Source: JBFWRK01 sp050248955
Lineage (GTDB): Bacteria; Actinomycetota; Acidimicrobiia; Acidimicrobiales; Ilumatobacteraceae
Assembly: GCA_050248955.1 (NCBI GenBank)
Contig: JBFWRK010000011.1
Span: forward strand, 1 to 64,000
Direction: 5' to 3'
DNA: 64,000 nucleotides
The translations under genes and the position numbers were made by a program. Below the pieces are notes generated by a model that was not told where the DNA came from, searched no databases, and worked only from the letters and a program-made list of their open reading frames with translations. This document shows, piece by piece, positions 22,804 through 31,394 of the stretch (position 1 is its first letter; every line of letters starts with the position of its first letter).

Positions 22804-25128
22804 ATGAAGCACCGGTGGAAGGGCGTCGCGCTCGCGGCCCTCATGGTCGCAGCGAGCTGCAGCGGAGGGTCGGAGACGCCGACCACGACGTCCGTAGCCG
22901 AGACGACGACGACCACACCGTCCGTCGACGTGCCGGCGGAGACGGCCACGGTCGAGGAGGGCTTCCACTACGCGTGGAAGCCGCTGCGGGTCGGCGCGGG
23001 TGGCTGGGTGACCGGTCTCGTCGTCTCGACGACGGCGGCTGACGTCCGTTATGCCCGCACCGACGTCGGCGGGGCCTATCGCTGGAACGCGGAACAGGGC
23101 CAGTGGGTCCAGATGCTGACCGCGGGTGCGGTGCCGGACGCTGCCGCTCATGGTGGTGACTACTCCGTCGAGGCGATCGCGGTGAGCGCGAGCGACCCGA
23201 ACGTCGTGTACGTGTCGGTCGGTTCCGACTTCAACTCGTCCGATCCGAACGCCGTCGAAGGCGAAGGCCGGGTGCTGCACAGCGCCGACGGCGGCCGCAC
23301 GTGGACGGCGAGCAGCCAGGCCTTCTTCATCTCCGGCAACCAGGTGTACCGCACGGGTGGTGAGCGGCTCGCAGTCGACCCCGTCGACGCCGGCCACGTC
23401 GTGCTCGGGACGCGCCGCCAGGGGATCTGGACGTCGCGCGACGGCGGTGCCAGCTGGACGCAGGTGAGTCCGGACGTCGTGCCCGTCGCGACGCTCGGCG
23501 ATCCGGCTGGCGACCAGCCAGGGGTGACCTTCGTGGTGTTCGACGAGTCGACGCCGACGAGGGTCTACGCCGGCGTTGCCGGGGTCGGGGTCTATCGCAG
23601 CGACGACGGTGGCGACTCGTGGAGCGCGATCACCGACGAGCAGGACCACTACTACGACGACGCGCAGGTCGTCGACGGTCGCCTCGCCGTGGTCGTCACC
23701 TCGACCGACACGTCGATCCCGGCGTCGCTGCGCTCCTACGACGCCTCGTCGGGGGCATGGTCGGAGATCGAACCACCCGTGCAGTCCTACACCGGCCTCG
23801 CGATGGCGATCGATCCCACCCAGCCTGGACGGATCGTGGTCGTCGAAGAGGCGGTGCGCGACGGGCACGTCTGGCGGACCGACGACAGCGGCGGCAACTG
23901 GACGCAGCTCGACATCTCGATCTCGTCGCCCGAGATCCCCTGGCTGGCGAGCACGGACATCGACGACTACATGACCGTCGGCCGGCTCGTGTTCGATCCG
24001 CTCGTGTCCGGCCGCCTGTGGTTCGGCGAGGGCATGGGCATGTGGCGCGTCGACGACGTGTCGGGCAGCGAGCTCGTCTGGCAGCTCGACAGCGTCGGTA
24101 TCGAGCAGACGGTGACGTCCGAGCTCATCGCGCCGGCGGGTGGCGACCCCGTCTCCGCCATCGCCGATCGCCAGGGGTTCAAGCACGCCGATCCCGACCA
24201 GTTCCCCAGCCGTCCGCTCGTCGACCGGACCTTCGTCGGCGGCACCGACCTCGCCGCGGCTGGGCAGGTGCCCGGCGCGCTCGTCTGGGTCGGCGCCGAG
24301 TACCAGCGTTACTACTCGGACGATCGCGTCGCGCGTGGTGCGTACTCGCACGATGGCGGCGAGACGTGGACCGAGTTCCCGAACCTGCCGCTCGACCTGT
24401 TCGGCGGCGAGGTCGCGGTCTCGGCCACCGATCCGTCGAACATCGTGTGGGTGCCGACGTACCTCGGCAGCCCCGACGAGTACCAGAGCGCACCGAAGGG
24501 TGTCTACGTCACGAAGGACGAGGGGGGGAGCTGGACCAAGCTGGACGACGTCGGCGGCACGAACGCGTTCCACCGGTACCTCTGGTGGCTCGGCCGACAG
24601 GCTCTCGCGGCCGACACCGTCGAGGGCGGCGTGTTCTACCTGATGTCGGACGACGGCCAGTTCTTCGTGAGCACCGACGGCGGATCTTCGTGGACGGAGG
24701 CGGCGAACTCGCCGCCCTGCACCCAGGACGTCGACTGTCACGTCGTCGGCCAGCTCAGGGCGGCGCCCGGTCGGGCGGGTGACCTGTGGGCGGGCGTCGG
24801 CAACGGCGGTCTCGTGCGTTCGACGGACCGTGGTGCGTCGCCGTGGACCACGGTGAGTGGTGTGCAGCGGGTCGACGCGTTCGGGTTCGGCGCACCGATG
24901 ACGGACGGTGGCTATCCGGCCATCTTCCTCTACGGGCGGGCCAACGACGATCCCCAGCAGGGGCTGTTCCGTTCCACCGACGAGGGCGCAACCTGGGAGT
25001 TGATCGCTCGGTTCCCGGACGGGCTGTACAAGCCGGTGAACGTGGTGAGCGGCGATCTCGATCTCCCGGGGCGGGTCTACGTCGGCTTCGGTGGCACCGG
25101 ATTCGTCTACGGCGACGACGCTGCGTGA
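22804..25128 (+). CDS. secreted GH74-like (xyloglucanase-type) BNR-repeat lipoprotein
   Basis: This 774-residue protein begins with a signal peptide ending in a lipobox-like VAASC (Cys19) and a Thr-rich linker (about 25-45). The rest resembles GH74 beta-propellers: GAGGWVTGLVVSTT then YARTDVGGAYRW, whose Asp aligns with the catalytic base position of GH74 enzymes. Several BNR/Asp-box repeats follow (SADGGRTWT, SRDGGASWT, STDGGSSWT, STDEGATWE). Known GH74 members cleave xyloglucan-type beta-glucans. Sitting between the polymerase and a GT4 in a biosynthetic locus, it may trim or release the locus's own glycan; the substrate is inferred only. Confidence 0.78.
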   Translation: MKHRWKGVALAALMVAASCSGGSETPTTTSVAETTTTTPSVDVPAETATVEEGFHYAWKPLRVGAGGWVTGLVVSTTAADVRYARTDVGGAYRWNAEQGQWVQMLTAGAVPDAAAHGGDYSVEAIAVSASDPNVVYVSVGSDFNSSDPNAVEGEGRVLHSADGGRTWTASSQAFFISGNQVYRTGGERLAVDPVDAGHVVLGTRRQGIWTSRDGGASWTQVSPDVVPVATLGDPAGDQPGVTFVVFDESTPTRVYAGVAGVGVYRSDDGGDSWSAITDEQDHYYDDAQVVDGRLAVVVTSTDTSIPASLRSYDASSGAWSEIEPPVQSYTGLAMAIDPTQPGRIVVVEEAVRDGHVWRTDDSGGNWTQLDISISSPEIPWLASTDIDDYMTVGRLVFDPLVSGRLWFGEGMGMWRVDDVSGSELVWQLDSVGIEQTVTSELIAPAGGDPVSAIADRQGFKHADPDQFPSRPLVDRTFVGGTDLAAAGQVPGALVWVGAEYQRYYSDDRVARGAYSHDGGETWTEFPNLPLDLFGGEVAVSATDPSNIVWVPTYLGSPDEYQSAPKGVYVTKDEGGSWTKLDDVGGTNAFHRYLWWLGRQALAADTVEGGVFYLMSDDGQFFVSTDGGSSWTEAANSPPCTQDVDCHVVGQLRAAPGRAGDLWAGVGNGGLVRSTDRGASPWTTVSGVQRVDAFGFGAPMTDGGYPAIFLYGRANDDPQQGLFRSTDEGATWELIARFPDGLYKPVNVVSGDLDLPGRVYVGFGGTGFVYGDDAA

Positions 25129-25174
25129 GGTCGATTGGGGCCGACGACCTACTACCCACGCAGAGCGGTCGGGA

Positions 25175-25180
25175 TACACT
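25175..25180 (+). promoter_or_regulatory. candidate -10 element before the GT4/flippase genes
   Basis: TACACT (within GGGATACACT) lies in the 164-bp gap after the GH74-like gene, 112 nt before the next start. No clear -35 hexamer is present at 17 bp. Confidence 0.3.
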
Positions 25181-25292
25181 CGGCGAGGCGTTCGGAGGTG
25201 CCGTTGGAGCGTCCGCCGGGTGGCGTGGACTGCTGTTCAGCTGCCGTATCACAAGGTCGCGACGGACGGCCCGGCCGGTAGGAGAGCGAGCT

Positions 25293-26579
25293 GTGGTGAG
25301 CAAGACGGTTGGTGCCAGCGTGGTCGACGAGCTGTCCGAACCGTCACGGAACCTGCGCATCGCCTACATCACGACGCACTACCCGAGCATCCCGCACACG
25401 TTCATCCAGCGCGAGGTGCTCGCGCTGCGCCGGCGCGGCGCCACGGTGCACACGTTCGCGATCAACCCGGCGGGCGACCACGACGTCCTGTCGGACACGG
25501 ACCGTGCCGAGCGGGCCACGACCACGTACATCAAGTCGGTCTCCAAGCGCCGGATCGCGTGGGTGCTCGCGCGATCGTTCGTCACCCACCCCGTCGCTGT
25601 GCTCGGCGCGTTCGGCTTCGCTGCCCGTTCCGGCGGTACCGATGTCAAGGCGGTGCTCTGGCGCTGCTTCCAGATGGTCGAGGCGGCAGTGCTGCACGAC
25701 CACTGCCGACGCGCCGGCGTGCACCACGTGCACGCCCACTTCGGACAAGCGCCGGCGAACATCGCGTGGTTCTGCACCGAGTGGGGCAACCGCCTCGAGG
25801 GTGACGCCCGGTGGACGTGGAGCGCCACCATCCACGGGTGGCACGAGTTCGTGAACGAGGAGGCCGCCTCGTTGCGGGAGAAGGTCGCGACGGCGTCGTT
25901 CATCGCCTGCGTCAGCGACTTCACCCGCTCGCAGCTGATGCGGATCTCGGCGCCGCAGCACTGGCCCAAGCTGCACGTCGTGCGCTGCGGCGTCGACGTC
26001 GACGCGATCGACCGTCGCACCCCTCCTGCTCACGTCGGACCCGCGCGCATCCTCGTCACCGCGCGGATCTCCCCGGAGAAGGGTCATCTCGTCCTGATCG
26101 AGGCAATCGCCATCCTGCGCGGCCGAGGCATCGACGTGCAGGCGCGCCTCGTCGGACCCGGTCCGTTCGAGGAGCTGCTGGGGGAGCGCATCGCGGAGCT
26201 CGGCATCGCCGATGCCGTCGTCGCTGTCGGCGCGCTCGAACCGAGCAAGGTGCTCGACGAACTGCGCGACGCCGACGTGTTCTGCCTCCCGACGTTCGCC
26301 GAGGGCCTACCGGTGGCGCTCATGGAAGCGATGGCGGTCGGTGTCCCGGTGGTCTCGACGTTCATCGCCGGCATCCCCGAGCTCGTCATCGACGGCGAGA
26401 CGGGTGTGGTCGTGCCGGCGGGTCGAGCCGATGCCCTGGCCGACGCGATCGAACGCCTCGTGACCGACCCGGCGTTCGCCGGCGCGCTCGCCGACAAGGC
26501 CCGGGCCCAGGTTGCCGCTCATCACGACCTGAATGCGAACATCGGCGAGCTGGCCGAGCTGTTCGGACGGTTCGCATGA
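25293..26579 (+). CDS. glycosyltransferase family 4
   Basis: This 428-residue GT-B retaining transferase has an N-terminal acceptor domain (IAYITTHYPSIPHTFIQREV, and HVHAHFGQAPANIAWF). Its C-terminal GT1/GT4 donor domain contains RILVTARISPEKGHLVLIEA and the E-x7-E motif FAEGLPVALMEAMAVGVPVV. The arrangement is common among WcaL/AmsK-like exopolysaccharide transferases. GTG 25293 (or the adjacent 25296) has AGGAGAG about 6 nt upstream. It adds a sugar to the repeat unit in the cytoplasm. Its stop overlaps the flippase ATG (ATGA). Confidence 0.88.
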   Translation: MVSKTVGASVVDELSEPSRNLRIAYITTHYPSIPHTFIQREVLALRRRGATVHTFAINPAGDHDVLSDTDRAERATTTYIKSVSKRRIAWVLARSFVTHPVAVLGAFGFAARSGGTDVKAVLWRCFQMVEAAVLHDHCRRAGVHHVHAHFGQAPANIAWFCTEWGNRLEGDARWTWSATIHGWHEFVNEEAASLREKVATASFIACVSDFTRSQLMRISAPQHWPKLHVVRCGVDVDAIDRRTPPAHVGPARILVTARISPEKGHLVLIEAIAILRGRGIDVQARLVGPGPFEELLGERIAELGIADAVVAVGALEPSKVLDELRDADVFCLPTFAEGLPVALMEAMAVGVPVVSTFIAGIPELVIDGETGVVVPAGRADALADAIERLVTDPAFAGALADKARAQVAAHHDLNANIGELAELFGRFA

Positions 26580-27922
26580 GTGACTCCGGTGGGCGATTGC
26601 ACTGGATCGTCGGTGGCTACCGCAAGATCCGCGGCATCGCCGGCGACGTCGCGTGGTCGATGGTCGAGCAGGTGCTCGCGCTCGGCGCATCGTTCGTGTC
26701 GTTCATCCTCCTCGGCCGCGAGCTCGGCGTCGTCGGCTACGGCCTCTACGCCTCGATGTACGCGCTCATCGGCCCGTTGAGCGGGCTCTCGTACAGCGGC
26801 ATCATGCTCGCCGTCCTCCAGCACGTCGTCCGCAACCGGGAGGACCCGACGGCCGTCGCCGCCTCGACGCTCTCCTGGTCGTTGCTGCTCGGAGGCATCG
26901 TCGGGGCAGCCGGGCTCCTGTTGAGCCGGGTGGTCGTCGCCGACCTCTCGATCTGGATCGTCCTCGCGTTCATCGTCTCCGAGATGATCGCCGTCCCGCT
27001 CATCGACATCGCCTCGGCGATGCTGCAGTCCTGCATCGGCTACGCGGCCGCGGTTCGGATCCGGATCATTCCGCTCATCACGAAGATCGTGGTCATCATC
27101 GCGCTCGCGCTCTTCGGCGCGCTCGAGCTCAGGTGGCTGGCGCTGGTCAACGTGATCGTCGTGTTCCTCGTGGCGTTCGCCGCTCTGGCGTACTCGGGGC
27201 ATCGCCTCGGCATACGGCTGCGTCCCGGCGCGATGCAGCGTCAGCACCTGAAGACGGGGCTGACGTTCTCCAGTGCGATCGTCACCAGTTCGCTCACGAA
27301 CGACGGCGACAAGGTCGTGATGTCGTCGTACGGATATCGCGTCGACGTCGGCCTCTACAACGCCGCCTACCGGGTGCTCGGCTTCGCCTCGATGCCGCTC
27401 TGGGCGCTCGTCGCGTCGACGCACCAGCGCTTCCTCGAGCACGACGACGGCGCCCGCTCGCAGCACGTGCGTCGGTCGTTGAAGTTCTCGATCCCGGCAG
27501 CGAGCTACGCGTTCCTCGTCGCCGTCGTCATGTTCTTCGCCGCGCCGCAGCTGAAGTTCCTGCTCGGTGACGAGTTCAGCGACGCGATCCCGATGGTGCG
27601 CGCGCTCGCGCCGATGCTGATGCTGCGCGCCATGTCCGCGTTCGCCCTGAACGGTCTGATGGGGCTCGGCCGCACCGGCGTGCAGGCGGCGATCAACATC
27701 GCGAGCGCGGTGCTGAGCATGTCGCTGTACCTCGTCTTCATCCCGCTCTGGGGATGGAAGGGCGCGGTGGTGGCCACGTTGATCGTCGAGGTCGTGCTCG
27801 CGATCACGACCTGGACGATGCTGATCCGGCTCGAGCGCAAACACGATCGCGAAGCCGATGCGCAACGCGCCGCCGCCGACTCGGCTGCCGATACCGACGC
27901 GACGGCCCCCGCCGTCATCTGA
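26576..27922 (+). CDS. polysaccharide flippase (Wzx/MATE-like)
   Basis: This 448-residue protein has about twelve to fourteen hydrophobic segments and the pattern of the polysaccharide transporter superfamily. VLALGASFVSFILLGRELGVVGYGLYASM opens the N-terminal half; TNDGDKVVMSSYGYRVDVGLYNAAYR marks the start of the second half. It should flip the lipid-linked repeat unit across the cytoplasmic membrane for the Wzy-like protein. The C-terminal tail is Ala/Asp-rich and cytoplasmic. It is coupled by ATGA overlap to the upstream GT4 gene. Confidence 0.85.
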   Translation: MSDSGGRLHWIVGGYRKIRGIAGDVAWSMVEQVLALGASFVSFILLGRELGVVGYGLYASMYALIGPLSGLSYSGIMLAVLQHVVRNREDPTAVAASTLSWSLLLGGIVGAAGLLLSRVVVADLSIWIVLAFIVSEMIAVPLIDIASAMLQSCIGYAAAVRIRIIPLITKIVVIIALALFGALELRWLALVNVIVVFLVAFAALAYSGHRLGIRLRPGAMQRQHLKTGLTFSSAIVTSSLTNDGDKVVMSSYGYRVDVGLYNAAYRVLGFASMPLWALVASTHQRFLEHDDGARSQHVRRSLKFSIPAASYAFLVAVVMFFAAPQLKFLLGDEFSDAIPMVRALAPMLMLRAMSAFALNGLMGLGRTGVQAAINIASAVLSMSLYLVFIPLWGWKGAVVATLIVEVVLAITTWTMLIRLERKHDREADAQRAAADSAADTDATAPAVI

Positions 27923-27941
27923 GAGCCCGAGGACCAGACCA

Positions 27942-29051
27942 ATGCGAATCCTGTTCGTCCTGCCCGGCATGCACAAGGTCAACCGTGGCGCCGAGGTCGC
28001 CTTCGAGTCGATCGGCCGGCTTATCGCCGAGGGCGGTGAGCACGAGGTCACGCTGCTCGGTGCGGGACAGCCGCGCGATGGTGAGCCGTACACCTACAAG
28101 CACGTCGGTTGCGTGCCGCGTGAGCGGTTCGTGAAGTGGCCGACGTTCCCCGGCATGCGGTCGCACTTTTCGTGGGAGGAGCTCACGTTCGCGGCGAGCG
28201 CGCTGCCGCGCTACCGAGGCCGCGACTACGACCTCACGGTGACGTGCTCGTTCCCGTACGTACACTGGCTGTTGCAGGGTCGACCCGCCCGCCGACGTCC
28301 GGCTCACGTGTTCGTCACCCAGAACGGCGACTGGCCTGCGTATGCGAACAACTCGGAGTACCGGTTCTTCAAGGCCGACGGCTTGATCTGCACGAACCCC
28401 GAGTTCTACGAGCGGAACCACGAGAAGTGGTTCGCGCGGCTGATCCCGAACGGTGTCGACGAGGCTCGGTTCCATCCCGGTGAGGGTGACCGAGCCGCGC
28501 TCGGGCTCCCCGAGGATCAGCAGCTCGTGCTGATGGTGACCGAGGTGTCGAACGGCAAGCGGGCACTCGAGGGCATCCGCTCCGTGGCCAAGCTGAAGGA
28601 CGTCGGGATGGTGATCGCCGGCGACGGCCCGCAGGCCGCAGAGGCGGAAGCGCTGGCCGCCGAGCTGATGCCCGGACGGTTCCACCGGCTCTACGTTCCG
28701 CACCACCAGATGCCCGAGATCTACCGCTGTGCCGATGCGTTCTTGCACATGGCGCACTACGAGCCGTTCGGCATCGTCTACATCGAAGCGTTGGCGAGCG
28801 GTCTCCCGGTCATCGCCCACGACAACGTCGTCACCCAGTGGATCCTCGGTGAGCACGGACGTCTCGTCGACACGAACGACTTCGACCTCGTCGCCAAGCA
28901 GCTCGAGGCCGCGCTCGAACCCGACGCAGCCGGGGCGATGGAGGCCCGGGTGGCGTCTGCTCGCGAGCGCTTCTCCCTGCGCTCCGTCGCCGCGGAGTAC
29001 CAGCGCTTCTTCGAGGACACCGTCGCCCATCGGAGCGGGGCCGCTTCCTGA
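27942..29051 (+). CDS. glycosyltransferase family 4
   Basis: This 369-residue GT-B protein starts MRILFVLPGMHKVNRGAEVA. Its C-terminal donor domain has LVLMVTEVSNGKRALEGIRSV and the E-x7-E motif YEPFGIVYIEALASGLPVIAH. GAGGACC lies 6 nt before the ATG. The acceptor half contains PRYRGRDYDLTVTCSFPYVHW. It should add a further sugar to the locus glycan. It starts 19 nt after the flippase gene and is followed 1 nt later by another GT4 gene, so the three probably share a transcript. Confidence 0.88.
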   Translation: MRILFVLPGMHKVNRGAEVAFESIGRLIAEGGEHEVTLLGAGQPRDGEPYTYKHVGCVPRERFVKWPTFPGMRSHFSWEELTFAASALPRYRGRDYDLTVTCSFPYVHWLLQGRPARRRPAHVFVTQNGDWPAYANNSEYRFFKADGLICTNPEFYERNHEKWFARLIPNGVDEARFHPGEGDRAALGLPEDQQLVLMVTEVSNGKRALEGIRSVAKLKDVGMVIAGDGPQAAEAEALAAELMPGRFHRLYVPHHQMPEIYRCADAFLHMAHYEPFGIVYIEALASGLPVIAHDNVVTQWILGEHGRLVDTNDFDLVAKQLEAALEPDAAGAMEARVASARERFSLRSVAAEYQRFFEDTVAHRSGAAS

Positions 29052-29052
29052 C

Positions 29053-30345
29053 ATGAGGCTGCTCTACCTCACCTTCGACTTCCCGTTCCCGGCGACCTCG
29101 GGCGGACGACAGCGTTCCATCGCCCAGCTCGAGCTGCTCTCGTCGATCGTCGACGAACTGACCGTCTTGAGCCTCAGCGAGGACACGGTCACCGACGTCG
29201 AGATCGCCAGCCTCCGGTCGTTGCTCTCGGGACGCGGTGCGAAGGTGGAGGTGCTCCCGCCTGCACCACACGCCGTGCACATCAAGCGCGACCCGATGCA
29301 GGTCGTCCGCACCGTGTTCCGCAGGGTCGTCAAACGCGAGCCGTACCTCTTCGCCAAGTGGTGGTCGCCGAAGACGGCACGTGCGGTCCGGGAGGTCGCG
29401 GCGTCGGGTCGCTGGGACGTCGTCTACATCGACCACCTGGGCATGGCCACGCACCTGCAGGCGCTGCGCCAGGCGGCGCCCGGGGCGCGGTTCGTGCTCG
29501 AGGAGCACAACGTCGAGAGCGACTTCTTCGTCCAGTTCGCGAAGGAAGCGCCGCGCTGGGCAAGGCCGATCGCCCGGCTCGAAGCGCGCGTCGCGCAGCG
29601 AGCGGAAGTGCGCGTGCTGCGCTCGATGGACGCGGTCGTGACGATCTCGGCGAGCGACCGGGACATGCTGCGCGAGATGATCGCCGGCGGTTCCACCGCT
29701 GCTCGGCAGCCGCTCGTGGTCGACGTCCTCCCGCAGGTCGTGCCGAACGAGCCCGGCGTGCGGCACGAGCGTCGTGAGCGCCCTGTTCTCGCCTACGTCG
29801 GCAGCCTGTCGTGGCGCCCGAATCGGATCGGCGTGTCGTGGTTCGTCACCGAGGTGTGGCCGCTCGTCGTCGCCCAGGTCCCAGCCGCGCGGCTGATCGT
29901 CGCCGGCACCGGCATCGGCCGGGGTGCGGATGGTGCTCCCGACGACTGGAAGGCACCGGGCGTCGATGTCCGCGGCTTCGTCGACGACCTCGGCGAGATC
30001 TTCGCGTCGTCGTTCGTGCTCGTCGCCCCGACGTTCGGCGGGTCAGGCGTGCGGATGAAGTTGCTGGAGGGGTTCAAGGTCGGGCTGCCGATCGTGACGA
30101 CTGCAGATGGCGCGTCAGGACTCGACATCGAGGACGGGCGGGAGCTCGTCGTCGCCGACGATCCGGCTGCGACCGCGGCTGCGATCGCCCGCCTGTGGCG
30201 CGAGCCCGACGAGGCAACGTCACTCGTGCGGGCTGCGACGGAGTACCTGCGCCGCGCACACGGCACCGAGTCCGCCCGCGCCACGCTGGCGTCTGCACTC
30301 GGCGCGCCGGTCGACCGTGAGGGCGTCAGCTCCGGCGGTCGTTGA
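29053..30345 (+). CDS. glycosyltransferase family 4
   Basis: This 430-residue GT-B protein starts MRLLYLTFDFPFPATSGGRQRS, a pattern common among sugar transferases of exopolysaccharide loci. It has VVYIDHLGMATHLQAL, VLEEHNVESDFF, the hinge segment PVLAYVGSLSWRPNRIGVSWF and a donor site PTFGGSGVRMKLLEGFKVGLPIV, where the usual second Glu is present as LLEGFK. The stop overlaps the 3' end of the convergent minus-strand gene by 20 nt. It is the last plus-strand transferase before the minus-strand trio. Confidence 0.86.
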   Translation: MRLLYLTFDFPFPATSGGRQRSIAQLELLSSIVDELTVLSLSEDTVTDVEIASLRSLLSGRGAKVEVLPPAPHAVHIKRDPMQVVRTVFRRVVKREPYLFAKWWSPKTARAVREVAASGRWDVVYIDHLGMATHLQALRQAAPGARFVLEEHNVESDFFVQFAKEAPRWARPIARLEARVAQRAEVRVLRSMDAVVTISASDRDMLREMIAGGSTAARQPLVVDVLPQVVPNEPGVRHERRERPVLAYVGSLSWRPNRIGVSWFVTEVWPLVVAQVPAARLIVAGTGIGRGADGAPDDWKAPGVDVRGFVDDLGEIFASSFVLVAPTFGGSGVRMKLLEGFKVGLPIVTTADGASGLDIEDGRELVVADDPAATAAAIARLWREPDEATSLVRAATEYLRRAHGTESARATLASALGAPVDREGVSSGGR

Positions 30346-31384
30346 GCTCGCGCACCACAGCGTCGGGGAGCCCGGCGAGACCGAGTCGCTCCGGATCCAG
30401 CTTCGGCGCCGCGCGCCGCACGGACCAGCCGACGGCCTCCTCGACGACAGACCACGTGAGGTCGTCGACGTGCGCAGTGGTGGCGAGATCCTGCCGGCGG
30501 AGCGCATCGGCGAACTCGAGCTGGTGGTCGTCGACGTGCTCGCCGTGGGCTCCCTCCCGGGCGACGACGAGCGGGTGCCGGCCGGCCTCGAAGCAGTCGA
30601 GCGTCAGGCCGACGCCGGCATGCACGATCACCGCATCGGCGGCCTCGATCTCGGCCTGCACGCCGGCGGGTGTGAGATCCGGCAACAGGGTGAGACGATC
30701 CGTGGTGCGCGGGCGGGAGCCCTGGACGCGGACCTCCACGCCGTCGGGGACGATCGCCTCGAGCCGGTCGAAGAGCCGGTCGAAGGGGTACTCGCGGGTC
30801 ATGATGCCGACGGCGACGAAGACCCGCCGCACCGGCATCGACGTGGTGGTCGCGATCCGCTCGAAGCCGTCGAGCGCGCTGATCGTCCGACGCCAGCGAC
30901 GCGTGAGCGGGCCACGCCGACGCTCCCACGGGATCACCTGGGTGCGCAGGTCGATGCCCGGCAGGAGCTCGATGAACGTGCCGGTCCGGCTCGGGCCGCT
31001 TACGCGGGTGAGGCTCTCGACGAACGTGAAGGGGATGCGTCGCAGCCGTGACGCCGCTGCGAACGGCAGGGCCACCGCGGATCCGGTCGTGAGCACGCCG
31101 CTCGGGCGGACGTCGCCGAGGATGTGGTGCGCCGGACGGAAGGCCTTCAAGAGGGCCGCGGTGTCGCGCGGTTCGCACAGTGGCACCTCGACGACGTCCC
31201 AGCCGTCCGCGGCGAGCGAGTCGAGCTGCTTGCCCTTCGACGACCCCCAGGTGGCGTTGCCGGGGCGGAGGCCGAGCTGACGCACGAGCTCCGTCAGCTC
31301 GCGCACGTGCCCGCCGGCCGAGGCGAGCAGGAACGGACGCCGATCCGGTCGAAACGCGGCCGACACGGCGCGAGGTGCACTCAT
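30326..31384 (-). CDS. Alg14-Alg13-type fused glycosyltransferase (GT28 C-terminal)
   Basis: This 352-residue protein appears to fuse two subunits that are usually separate (eukaryotic Alg14/Alg13, bacterial PssD/PssE). The N-terminal part resembles Alg14/PssD (FLLASAGGHVRELTELVRQLG, WGSSKGKQ, TFVESLTRVSGPSRTG). The C-terminal part has the Alg13/GT28 pattern (VFVAVGIMTREYPFDRL, VIVHAGVGLTLDCFEAGRHPLVVAREG, EHVDDHQLEFAD). Such pairs add the second sugar to a lipid-linked first sugar. The ATG at 31384 begins the conserved part; upstream in-frame sequence overlaps the previous gene. It ends the minus-strand trio, 10 nt after its neighbour. Confidence 0.78.
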   Translation of the reverse strand: MSAPRAVSAAFRPDRRPFLLASAGGHVRELTELVRQLGLRPGNATWGSSKGKQLDSLAADGWDVVEVPLCEPRDTAALLKAFRPAHHILGDVRPSGVLTTGSAVALPFAAASRLRRIPFTFVESLTRVSGPSRTGTFIELLPGIDLRTQVIPWERRRGPLTRRWRRTISALDGFERIATTTSMPVRRVFVAVGIMTREYPFDRLFDRLEAIVPDGVEVRVQGSRPRTTDRLTLLPDLTPAGVQAEIEAADAVIVHAGVGLTLDCFEAGRHPLVVAREGAHGEHVDDHQLEFADALRRQDLATTAHVDDLTWSVVEEAVGWSVRRAAPKLDPERLGLAGLPDAVVRELNDRRS

Positions 31385-31394
31385 CTCGCCTGCG

